A stretch of 64,000 bases of DNA from Paenibacillus agricola (lineage in GTDB: Bacteria > Bacillota > Bacilli > Paenibacillales > NBRC-103111), in assembly GCF_011440305.1 (NCBI RefSeq), contig NZ_JAAOIW010000015.1, forward strand, positions 62,001 to 126,000, in the 5' to 3' direction. This document shows positions 45,801 to 53,040 of the stretch, piece after piece; position 1 is the stretch's first letter, and each line of letters opens with the position of its first letter. A model generated the notes under the pieces. That model saw only the letters and a list, made by a program, of their open reading frames with translations, had not been told where the DNA came from and ran no database searches. The position numbers were made by a program, and so were the translations under genes.

Positions 45801-47727
45801 ATAACGCTTGGATACGATTTTTCGTCCTTCTGTAGCTGCCCGATAGGAACCTCCACCATTTATGCTGGGTGGATATTAACACTTGGCGTGCCTCTCCCAA
45901 ATCCTGCTCCCAAGCATCAGGAATAAGTAATTCCTCATATTCCTCATGAATTTGGGTGTAGCTGCTGCCTGCTTTGATTAATTCGTCCAAGCTACTTTTG
46001 GCGCTCACCCATTTCTCTGAGCGCAGCGCAGCATTCGCCAGAAGGCTAGGAGCATCAACGACCCGCTTAAGCAGGCTTATCATCAGCTCCGCATCTATGC
46101 TACCGTCCAGCTCAGGAAAATGGGTATGGTCTGCGATAAGCGCAGACTGTTCTTGAAAGCTTGTACAGATCTCTTGGGCTACATGCAGGATACGTCCCAG
46201 CTCGTCGAGCTCATGGGGCATAACGACCTGCTTCTTGCTGCCCCAAAATAGATGCTGCTTAGGGATACCGATCGATTTTATTACACTTTGCAGCTCTTCG
46301 ATCAACAATCCTCTTTCGTTATATATGCCAGCAGTCCATGCTTTCATCGCTTCCATATTCACCTTGGGCATCACGAATTGCTTGTATTTCCCTTTATAAC
46401 GCGCCAGCTGCCCTAATGCCTCATAAGCTGATACCCCGTAGCCCCCCACTGGAGCATTTACCGCATGGGCATGAGTATTTAGACGCTCCCTTAGCTGGTT
46501 AAGTATGGGAATATTAGGATTCGGGGCATAAATCGGTTTGCCCAGATCCAAGGTTTGTGCAAGCTCGTTTAACAGCAGCTTTTTATTCGTCTTATGGCTG
46601 TGCAATTCCAAGCAGGCTACACCGAGTCCCACTTCGTCCAGCCTTCGTTTTACAACCTCAAGTGCAGCCATTTTCTCGGAAACAAACAGCACTTTTCGGC
46701 CGCAGCCAATCGCTTCAGCAATCAGATTCGTAATCGTTTGCGATTTCCCAGTTCCCGGCGGTCCCTGAATAACGAGGTTACGCCCTTGGTTAGCGTCCAA
46801 TATCGCCATAATTTGCGAGCTGTCCGCATCCTTAATGAAGTTGTTATCCTCCCAGATTAGATAGGTGTCTAGGTGGGCATCATCCCCCATATCGGAACGC
46901 GGCTCTTTAAAGCCGGACTGCAATAAAGCGGTAATGACAGGATGCTCCAGTGGCTTTGTGTGCTCGGGCCAATGGACTACATCCAAATCGTGGTACATCA
47001 GAAATTTACCGAACGAAAAAAAGCCGATAACAATCGATTCTTCATCGACAGACCAGCGCTGCTGCCCTTCTATTGCGGCAGATACCTGTAACAAATAAGA
47101 TTCCAGCTGAAATTCCTCATCGTCAAATACAGGAAGGCTAATGCCAAAATCCTGCTTCATTTTGGCGGCTAATGAGATATTGAAACCAATATCATCCTCT
47201 GTGAAGGAAACGGTAAAACGCTCTTTGGCATTGTTACGTTCCAAGCGGACTGGAATAAGCAGCAATGGGGCTTGCCTGCGTTCTTTACTCTGGTTTGCTT
47301 CATACCAGTTCAGCATGCCCATCGCCATATAAAGAATATTGACCCCCTGCTCCTCGATATAGGTTCTTGCCGCGGTGTAGCTATGGAGCAGCCGATCTTG
47401 AAGCTGCTTATCCAGATAGGGTGTCTGGAGGCGGGAATCCCTATGTGAACTGGCTTTCCCGGCAGCAGCAGGGGGTAGCTGCTTCTGCAAATCTACAACA
47501 CCTGCACGATCTGAACTTGAACTAATTGGACTATCTGTGCTTTCCACAAACGTCATTTTCCGTTTTTCAACAACCATCATACGAAAAACCTCACTAGGCT
47601 TTTCATCTATAAGTTCAAGTCCGCGTGCCTTCGACGCTCGATAATTCAATAACGGGTTACGAAGGCCCAGATCAAGTAATTCCTGGCGAGCCTTATTCAA
47701 TTGCTGGGCAATATTGTTCATGCTCAT
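42895..47727 (-). CDS. hheA: DUF4011-helicase-Vsr-DUF3320 protein (Hhe-type anti-phage protein)
   Basis: 1610 residues. An N-terminal DUF4011 domain (LNKARQELLDLGLRNPLLNY start) leads into a superfamily 1 helicase. Its Walker A, GPPGTGKSQTITNLIAEA, is near residue 321 and Walker B, LVIFDEASQ, near 955, with GDSKQMPP and ITRARIRCEVF further on. A Vsr-like nuclease (about 1230-1345) follows, carrying FIDLAIVD and IECDGATYHSARSARDRDRL, a PD-(D/E)xK-type site. After an Ala/Asn-rich linker comes a C-terminal DUF3320 winged-helix region. This order is that of Hhe, a single-gene defence system described by Gao and colleagues in 2020. GGAGGA precedes the ATG at 47727 by 9 bases. No transposon flanks it. 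Confidence 0.87.
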   Translation of the reverse strand: MSMNNIAQQLNKARQELLDLGLRNPLLNYRASKARGLELIDEKPSEVFRMMVVEKRKMTFVESTDSPISSSSDRAGVVDLQKQLPPAAAGKASSHRDSRLQTPYLDKQLQDRLLHSYTAARTYIEEQGVNILYMAMGMLNWYEANQSKERRQAPLLLIPVRLERNNAKERFTVSFTEDDIGFNISLAAKMKQDFGISLPVFDDEEFQLESYLLQVSAAIEGQQRWSVDEESIVIGFFSFGKFLMYHDLDVVHWPEHTKPLEHPVITALLQSGFKEPRSDMGDDAHLDTYLIWEDNNFIKDADSSQIMAILDANQGRNLVIQGPPGTGKSQTITNLIAEAIGCGRKVLFVSEKMAALEVVKRRLDEVGLGVACLELHSHKTNKKLLLNELAQTLDLGKPIYAPNPNIPILNQLRERLNTHAHAVNAPVGGYGVSAYEALGQLARYKGKYKQFVMPKVNMEAMKAWTAGIYNERGLLIEELQSVIKSIGIPKQHLFWGSKKQVVMPHELDELGRILHVAQEICTSFQEQSALIADHTHFPELDGSIDAELMISLLKRVVDAPSLLANAALRSEKWVSAKSSLDELIKAGSSYTQIHEEYEELLIPDAWEQDLGEARQVLISTQHKWWRFLSGSYRRTKNRIQALFRNPGAKPQGDPHGKQGNYLQIIDAIAEARFCKKTVTEHEQLGRELYGASWDGVRSDWKEIASLSQWAYGLHKELSSKLLPAWALDYMDGISDIYELSKLLTEYKRNYELYKRNLSAVEEWLEFDGSVRFANKQGLLDQHFSVVSDLLALWSKRTLDIQPLASYNQLASLCNEKGLAPYVELSEAWEAAGELLADCYHINWYQLISSQAFHEHTPLSQFEGGRHEQAVNKFREFDVEMTHRNRFKLAEAHWSQLPKQQDATGQLGILKREFEKKSRHLPIRQLMQKAGHAIQAIKPVFMMGPLSIATFVPPGSIEFDLVIFDEASQVKPVDAFGAIIRGKQTIVVGDSKQMPPTDLFNSLSIDDESEEDGVGDMESILGLFVGQNAPQRMLRWHYRSRHESLITVSNHEFYDNKLIVFPSPDAEKNDSGLIYHHLPETAYDRGRSRTNKLEARAVAIAVMQHARDKPGLTLGVAAFSMAQMQAIMDELEMMRRSSGANEKFFSSHPHEPFFVKNLENVQGDERDVILISIGYGKTAEGYLAMDFGLLNRDGGERRLNVLITRARIRCEVFTNLKPEDIDLARSNARGVKALKTFLTYAESGRLDVPVATGKDFDSPFEQAVHDALTDAGYTVAKQIGSAGFFIDLAIVDAEVPGRFILGIECDGATYHSARSARDRDRLRQAVLEGLGWSIHRIWSIDWFRHPERELQRTIEAIEQAKLQAEEGVKLKLEKRAAEEANTASWANEANAANAVNVAGNVQTNGILTDALVVAQDEIQRGSTTADEHPQESGISKYECAQLTIDWDGQEFHTIPVARIAQWVQDVVAIESPVHKSEVMKRIVDAAGIKRMGTRIQQALEDAINHLMQRNILSIKQEFLWLDGMETPVLRDRRELPNKKIELVSPQEIAMAIMKVAVDSYGIERSLIATAVVHMLGFFRSTDDLKEAIELVLDGLLASKLLVDRNNQVFTA

Positions 47728-47871
47728 AGCCTTGGTTCCTCCGGGTTGATTCAATGTATGTGTTGGATGTATGTGTTCGATGAATGTATTGGATGTAGAT
47801 ATTCGATAAAACAATATTCGCTAAAAAAGACGAAAAACCTCCTTATTTGAGGAGGCTCATCATTTAAACAC

Positions 47872-49296
47872 CTATACATGCCGTCTCGCTATGGGAAGGG
47901 CTACTGTGAATGTACTTCCCTCGCCTAATGAGCTGCTGACACCAATCGTACCATGATGGGCGTCGACAATGGATTTGGCGATGGCAAGACCAAGGCCGTG
48001 GCCGCCTATTTGCCTTGATCTGGATTTGTCTGCCCGGTAAAAGCGATGAAAGACCTGCTTCTGCTCCTCCTCGGCAATGCCGATTCCTGTATCCTCCACA
48101 ACCATCACCAGCTTGCGATTCGAATCGTTGGCATCCATAGACAGCAGCAATCGAACCTGCCCTCCACTTGGCGTGTACTTGACTGCATTATCCAGCAATA
48201 TATACAACAGCTGCTTGATTCGCTCGACATCCCCTTCCATTTCGAAGGGACCCTCGGCTTCCAGCTGTAGGTCAATTTGCTTGGATGCAGCGATCGCTTT
48301 CATCGATTGCACAACTATTTCACTCTGTGCATGGACATCGAAGGTATCCACCTGCAATTTGTACTCCGGCGTATCGGAGCGTGCGAGCAGCAGCAGGTCA
48401 CTAACGAGCTTGGCCATCCGTTTGACCTCATCCTTCATATTAACCAGCAGCTTACGTGAAAAAGGATCCGTGTTAGCCGTCTGCTCCATTTCCAACGAAT
48501 CTATCGAGGACAGCATCACGCTTAATGGTGTTCTCAGCTCGTGCGAGGCGTCCGAGACGAATTCCCTTTGTCTTGTATATGATTGTACAATCGGAACCAT
48601 CGCCCGCTTCGACATCATATGGCTCATGTACAAAGCAAGGCCGAAGAATAGCAACGCCAAGCCTCCAAAAATATACAATAACCAATTAAAAAGCTCATAA
48701 TTATAGGAAATATTTTTGCCTACATAAAGAAAGCCTACCCGCTTGTTTCCTTGCATAATCGGCTTGCCGGACGATAACAGACGAATCTCTTGGGTATTAT
48801 CCGGGTTCAAAGGCACGTTATAGCCACGCGGAAAACGGCCGACTCCGAAACGTTCCTTGGACAGCTTTAATTTTTCATACCGCAGCTCATTATTTACTGG
48901 CACCCAACCCTTTAATAAATCCATTAGCTGCGGGCGCAGGCCTCGTCCAATATCAGTGCCTTGGATCAATTGTCCAGCAGGATTCAATATATAATGAAAC
49001 AACTCGTCCTGAGAGGGGCCGATGATCCCTTGCAGCTCCAGTACCCGTGGATCGAAAACAAGAGTCTGTTTGATCGATTCCTCTATTAAACGCACCTCTT
49101 GGTCAACGATTGCCCGCACCTCGCGCTCCTGGTCATTAAGGATAATAAAATAAAGCAAGGCGTAAACAATGACAATAAAAATAACAAGGAATAGCATTAA
49201 CAGCCCACTATAGACGAGCGTCAAGCGACTTTGCGTACGTTGAAAAATATCGCCCTCCGTCCGCCTTCTTCTCCAAGCCTTCCATTTATCCCTCAA
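47872..49296 (-). CDS. Sensor histidine kinase, OmpR-type partner
   Basis: 474 residues. Two membrane segments (about 27-50 and 200-222) enclose an extracellular sensor domain of about 150 residues. The dimerisation domain follows with the phosphoacceptor His252 in SDASHELRTPLSVM, then the ATPase motifs (LLDNAVKYTPSG, VVEDTGIGIAEE, GGHGLGLAIAKSI). The gene overlaps the response regulator gene by 11 bases. It probably controls the divergent secreted protein gene and its own operon. The stimulus is unknown. Confidence 0.92.
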   Translation of the reverse strand: MRDKWKAWRRRRTEGDIFQRTQSRLTLVYSGLLMLFLVIFIVIVYALLYFIILNDQEREVRAIVDQEVRLIEESIKQTLVFDPRVLELQGIIGPSQDELFHYILNPAGQLIQGTDIGRGLRPQLMDLLKGWVPVNNELRYEKLKLSKERFGVGRFPRGYNVPLNPDNTQEIRLLSSGKPIMQGNKRVGFLYVGKNISYNYELFNWLLYIFGGLALLFFGLALYMSHMMSKRAMVPIVQSYTRQREFVSDASHELRTPLSVMLSSIDSLEMEQTANTDPFSRKLLVNMKDEVKRMAKLVSDLLLLARSDTPEYKLQVDTFDVHAQSEIVVQSMKAIAASKQIDLQLEAEGPFEMEGDVERIKQLLYILLDNAVKYTPSGGQVRLLLSMDANDSNRKLVMVVEDTGIGIAEEEQKQVFHRFYRADKSRSRQIGGHGLGLAIAKSIVDAHHGTIGVSSSLGEGSTFTVALPIARRHV

Positions 49297-49969
49297 GCTT
49301 ATACCCCACCCCGCGTATACTCTGAATGAGCTCCTCCGAGCCTAAGGGCTCAAGTTTTTTCCGTAATAGCTTTACGGTGGCATCAACGATCTTGGCAGAC
49401 ACATCGGAATCATAGCCCCATATCCGATCCAGCATCACCTCACGCGTCAACACCTGCCCTTTATTATGGACCAATAAATCAAGCAGCTGAAACTCACGGG
49501 GGGTCAATTGAATGACGAAATCCCCTTTTTGCACCGAAAAACTGGTTCGGTTCAGCAGCATATCCTGGATACCTACAATTTCTTCGGTAATCGGCGCATA
49601 GTTTCTACGGGACAACGCGCGCAAGCGAGCTAACAGCTCATCGATCTCAAAGGGCTTGATTAAATAATCATCGGCTCCTGCATCCAAGCCTTCGACACGA
49701 TCCTCAAGCGAATCCCTTGCCGTCAGCATCAGAATGGCACCGGAATAACCTGCCTTTCGAAGCTTGCGGCATGCACTTATGCCATCTCCGTCAGGCATCA
49801 TCCAATCCATAATGCATACCTCATAATGAGAAGCAAGCGCGTAAGCACAAGCATCATCACCTGTCATCACCCAATCCACTTGGTAGCCGGCCTTCTTTTT
49901 TAACATATGGGCAATCAGCTCGCCAAGGCGTATATCATCTTCGGCCAACAAAATATTCAATCCCTGCAC
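49286..49969 (-). CDS. Response regulator, OmpR/PhoB family
   Basis: 227 residues. The receiver domain (about 1-120) has the acidic pocket AEDD, the phosphoacceptor aspartate in CIMDWMMPDGDG, and KPFEIDEL. The winged-helix DNA-binding domain (about 130-225) has LTPREFQLLDLLVHN and SAKIVDATVKLLRKKL. Together with the kinase it forms a standard two-component pair. Phased direct repeats of TGAAAA and TTCAC at 50005-50083, between this gene and 50160, look like its binding sites. Confidence 0.93.
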   Translation of the reverse strand: MQGLNILLAEDDIRLGELIAHMLKKKAGYQVDWVMTGDDACAYALASHYEVCIMDWMMPDGDGISACRKLRKAGYSGAILMLTARDSLEDRVEGLDAGADDYLIKPFEIDELLARLRALSRRNYAPITEEIVGIQDMLLNRTSFSVQKGDFVIQLTPREFQLLDLLVHNKGQVLTREVMLDRIWGYDSDVSAKIVDATVKLLRKKLEPLGSEELIQSIRGVGYKLEG

Positions 49970-50004
49970 CCCACTTCTTTAAATGAAAGCATACCATAAT
50001 TACA

Positions 50005-50083
50005 TGAAAAATTAGTGAAAAGGCCGTGAAAAGAAAATCCAAAAAAAGATAGAGGTAAATGATTCCTTTCACTCAATTTTCAC
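50005..50083. promoter_or_regulatory. Putative OmpR-type binding sites: phased direct repeats in both orientations
   Basis: TGAAAA begins at 50005, 50016 and 50027, an exact 11-base period. TTCAC, the complement of GTGAA, begins at 50068 and 50079, again 11 bases apart. Two GTGAAAA copies of the first set therefore mirror the second set. OmpR/PhoB-class regulators bind tandem sites at this spacing, and the region separates the two-component operon from the divergent secreted protein gene. Confidence 0.6.
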
Positions 50084-50159
50084 TTTACTTGATTATATTT
50101 AGATTGCAAGGAGATGAAAGCGCAAGCAATACACAAACCAATTAGGAGTGATATAACCA

Positions 50160-50903
50160 ATGAAGAAAAAACTATTACCCATTACGTTAGGTCTTGCCCT
50201 TATGGCGATCGCAGGTACTGCATACGCACAAACCGTTACAACTCCAACTACAACCGATACTTCCATCCATCAAAAGGCAGCAGGCGATAAAAACAGACAA
50301 GGCGGGTATGCATCAATGGTTAACCAAGAACTGTTGACGCTTCTGAAAACCGACCAAGCTACCTTGCAAACTGAATTAAAAGCGGGTAAAACATTAGCAG
50401 CCATCGGTGAAGCAGCCGGTGTAACTAAACAACAAATCATTGACCTTCTGGTTGCACAGGATGCTGCGAAATTAGCCCAATCCGTTACCGATGGCAAAAT
50501 AACACAAGCAGAAGCCGATACTAAAAAAGCTAAACAGCTAGAAATGGCAACCAAAAGAGTAGACCAAGCCGGTAATATGGGCGGTAAAGGCCCAGGTGGA
50601 CCTGGCGGCAAAGGTGCAGACGGTCGTGGCGGACACGGTGGACCTGGGGGGCAAGGCGGTATTGGTGGTGGCGGATTCGGCGAAACGGTAGCTACTCTTA
50701 CCGGTTTGACAGCGCAAGAGATCGGCACCCAAATGAAAGCTGGCAAATCGTTAAGTGAGATTGCATTGGAAAAAGGCGTTAGCAAGCAGCAATTAATCGA
50801 TGCGCTTGTTAAGAAGGAAACTGAAAAAATCACAAAAATGGTGGACGAGAAGCACGTTCCCAAAGCAGCTGGAGCAACTACAGCCCCAACTACTACTCCA
50901 TAA
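50160..50903 (+). CDS. Secreted protein with a duplicated helical module and Gly-rich centre
   Basis: 247 residues. A signal peptide (about 1-23, ending AYAQ) leads to two related modules: about 57-105 (ELKAGKTLAAIGEAAGVTKQ) and about 180-232 (QMKAGKSLSEIALEKGVSKQ). They share LK/MKAGKSL-x-x-IA-x-x-x-GV-x-KQQ. A Gly-rich linker (about 138-175) separates them. Each module looks like a small helix-turn-helix-shaped bundle outside the cell, and the family is not one I can name. AGGAG lies before the ATG. It is divergent from the OmpR-type two-component operon, which probably regulates it. Confidence 0.78.
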   Translation: MKKKLLPITLGLALMAIAGTAYAQTVTTPTTTDTSIHQKAAGDKNRQGGYASMVNQELLTLLKTDQATLQTELKAGKTLAAIGEAAGVTKQQIIDLLVAQDAAKLAQSVTDGKITQAEADTKKAKQLEMATKRVDQAGNMGGKGPGGPGGKGADGRGGHGGPGGQGGIGGGGFGETVATLTGLTAQEIGTQMKAGKSLSEIALEKGVSKQQLIDALVKKETEKITKMVDEKHVPKAAGATTAPTTTP

Positions 50904-50953
50904 TTGAAGGCTTAGATAACTGAAGGCATACTTAGGTAAGCGCAAGCTAAATG

Positions 50954-51002
50954 CCAATAAACCTCCAAACCCACTGTGACAGGTGGGCTGGAGGTTTATT
51001 GG
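50954..51002 (+). terminator. Terminator of the secreted repeat protein gene
   Basis: A long stem pairs CCAATAAACCTCCA with TGGAGGTTTATTGG, with an inner CCCAC/GTGGG extension, about 50 bases past the stop codon. Confidence 0.82.
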
Positions 51003-51053
51003 TATTTACGTTAGTAATATGGTGCTGCTCATTACGGCATTCGAGCCTATGTA

Positions 51054-51088
51054 CATCTGGCATCTGGCATCTGGCATCTGGCATCTGG
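51054..51088. repeat. Heptanucleotide repeat, CATCTGG x5
   Basis: Five perfect, contiguous copies of CATCTGG occupy 51054-51088 in a gene-free stretch (50904-51233), followed by degenerate GGCA-containing copies. The unit is not a multiple of three and the site is not in a gene. The rest of this stretch holds only the terminator at 50954 and the likely promoter of the next gene. Confidence 0.9.
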
Positions 51089-51233
51089 GCATCCTGTCAT
51101 CTTGGCACTTAGGCACTTCGGAGACCCACAAGCAAAGCTGGCTATGGAAACGCCTTTTGTTTTCATGGTGTGACTCTTGGACGAACTTTTGTTACAATGG
51201 GATACATATCTATAAACCCGAGGAGATTATGAT

Positions 51234-51449
51234 GTGGCTCAAAACCGTCGTTTGGAAACCGATCAAGAATTTCAAGAAGTATTAGAGAGCCAGGCACAAA
51301 TACGCGTGTTTAAAGACGATCATATTATTGATTCAGGCGTTGTCATCACTCGTTACGATGAAAATACGATTGTTGTTAATTCTGGAGTCAGCGGACTTAC
51401 TTACCATCCACGAAAGCTATGCGAATTTTTCGAGATCAAAAAACGCTAA
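51234..51449 (+). CDS. Small cytoplasmic protein of unknown function
   Basis: 71 residues, beginning at GTG (GAGGAG lies 8 bases upstream). The middle is a small beta-rich domain (AQIRVFKDDHIIDSGVVITR, YDENTIVVNSG) with a Tyr/His-rich end (LTYHPRKLCEFFEIKKR). No family is recognised. The ribosome site and a terminator 38 bases after the stop support a real gene. A TACAAT box at 51193 may be its -10 element. Confidence 0.75.
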   Translation: MAQNRRLETDQEFQEVLESQAQIRVFKDDHIIDSGVVITRYDENTIVVNSGVSGLTYHPRKLCEFFEIKKR

Positions 51450-51486
51450 TTTATGGAAACCAATGCCAAAACAAGCGGCGGATAAA

Positions 51487-51508
51487 AACCCTCCAAACTT
51501 GGAGGGTT
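51487..51508 (+). terminator. Terminator of the 71-residue protein gene
   Basis: AACCCTCCAA and TTGGAGGGTT form a 10-bp stem with a 2-base loop, followed by a T-containing stretch. Confidence 0.75.
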
Positions 51509-51579
51509 CTCATCATTTTTATCCATATGATTATGGGTGGTGTCCAGCTATGCTGGTACTACTCCATTAAAATCTTTGC

Positions 51580-52533
51580 TTAAACTGGGAACGCCTCATC
51601 GATTTGCAGCGTATGCTCCTCGGAAAGCTTCCAGCCGACAGCGCCTACATTCTCACGTAGCTGCTCCAGCTTGCTCACGCCAATAATGGCCGCCGACACG
51701 GCTGGACGATGAATAATCCAATTCAAGCTGACCTGGGCTGGGGTTTTGCCAAGCTCGGCCGCAATATCCTTCAGGATTTGCACGCCCTCCTGGAATTTTT
51801 TCGCCCGTTCCGCTACGGCTGGCTCCTCCGCGCCACGACTGCCTCTAGGCAAATTTTGCTCATATTTCCCGGATAAAATACCCCCGCCCATCGGGCTATA
51901 AAGGATCATGCCAATGCCTTGATCCACGCACATCGGCTGCAGCTCCTTCTCTACGGCACGGTTGGCCAAGCTGTAGTTGGGCTGTACCGATATGAAGCTG
52001 GCCAGCTTGTTTACATCGCTCACCCACAGCGCCTTCGTAAGCACCCATGCTGGGAAATTGGAGCAGCCAATATACCGCACTTTGCCTTGGCGGATTAAAT
52101 CATCATAAGCGCGCAATGATTCTTCAAGAGGCGTTTCCCAGTCCACATTATGCGCCTGGTATAGATCGATGTAGTCCGTGCCAAGACGGCGTAAGCTGTT
52201 CTCGACCTCCTGCATAATATGCAGGCGGGATTGACCTCGGTTATTGATACCAGGTCCAACATCACCGTGCACCTTTGTAGCCACAACAACCTCATGCCGG
52301 CGGCCTTTAATCGCCCTGCCCAGAATCTCTTCGGCCTCACCGCCCGTATACCGATTAGCGTTATCGAACAGGTTGATCCCTTGCTCCATAGCTTCACGGA
52401 TAATAGCGACCGAATCCATCGGTGACACCTTGCCCGGCTTTCCCCACGGCGGGGTCGCGCTTCCGAAATTCCAGCAGCCTAAGCTTAGACGTGAAACTTT
52501 AAGTCCTGATTTGCCTAATCGTACGTATTCCAT
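51580..52533 (-). CDS. Aldo/keto reductase
   Basis: 317 residues, TIM-barrel NADPH-dependent oxidoreductase. The catalytic tetrad is visible: Asp in LFDNANRYTGGEAE together with its Tyr, Lys in VVATKVHGD and His in YQAHNVDWETP. The cofactor site reads GCSNFPAW and IIGVSKLEQL. It belongs to the YajO/Tas-like branch; substrates cannot be fixed. The gene begins with a normal ribosome site, 65 bases after the NIPSNAP gene. Confidence 0.9.
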   Translation of the reverse strand: MEYVRLGKSGLKVSRLSLGCWNFGSATPPWGKPGKVSPMDSVAIIREAMEQGINLFDNANRYTGGEAEEILGRAIKGRRHEVVVATKVHGDVGPGINNRGQSRLHIMQEVENSLRRLGTDYIDLYQAHNVDWETPLEESLRAYDDLIRQGKVRYIGCSNFPAWVLTKALWVSDVNKLASFISVQPNYSLANRAVEKELQPMCVDQGIGMILYSPMGGGILSGKYEQNLPRGSRGAEEPAVAERAKKFQEGVQILKDIAAELGKTPAQVSLNWIIHRPAVSAAIIGVSKLEQLRENVGAVGWKLSEEHTLQIDEAFPV

Positions 52534-52598
52534 AGTTGTTATCCTCCTAAAGTTTATTGGTGAATAAGTTCCACTCCGCTATCTCCAGAATTCGACTA

Positions 52599-52922
52599 TT
52601 AATCCTTTTTAAAATAAGGCGCGTTCTTCAAGAAAACGCTCTCTACCTTTTCAACAATAGGTCCGTCCAATTCGGATTCATTCTTGACCCTATTCCATTC
52701 AGGGTCGTTGCGAAACGCCTCAAACTTGGCATCACGTTCTTCGCGATCTGGAAACTCCAATACATAATAAAGCCTGTTATGCTCCGGGTCCAAGTCTTCC
52801 CAGAATTCAGTAACCTTCATGTCATGCTTTGCAAAAATATTCAGCGTATGGTTAGCAAACCTGTCGTTAATCGCTTTCATTTTACCCGGGTACATATAAT
52901 AAATACGAAGCTCAACTAGCAT
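52599..52922 (-). CDS. NIPSNAP family protein
   Basis: 107 residues, a ferredoxin-like dimeric alpha-beta barrel of the NIPSNAP family. Typical features are the start VELRIYYMYPGKMKAINDRF, the central VTEFWEDLDPEHNRLYYVLE and FRNDPEWNRVKNESELDG. The biochemical function of the bacterial family is unknown. It lies just upstream of the aldo/keto reductase in the same direction and may be co-transcribed. Confidence 0.88.
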   Translation of the reverse strand: MLVELRIYYMYPGKMKAINDRFANHTLNIFAKHDMKVTEFWEDLDPEHNRLYYVLEFPDREERDAKFEAFRNDPEWNRVKNESELDGPIVEKVESVFLKNAPYFKKD

Positions 52923-53040
52923 AAAGTCCCTCTTTTCGCTTTTTCGTCTATTACTTATCCCATTATAAGCTACATACGCCTCAACGGAAATGACTGAATT
53001 TTTCGAAACTTAGTTTCTTTAAGTATAGTAGCTGTAGCTT

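Noticed and set aside
50270-50863. A 197-residue Pro-rich frame on the minus strand
   Set aside because: It is the shadow of the Gly-rich centre of the secreted protein at 50160-50903.
51033-51060. A short shared sequence with 42845-42870 (GGCATTCGAGCC) as a dispersed repeat
   Set aside because: The match is only about a dozen bases long and may be chance; I could not extend it.
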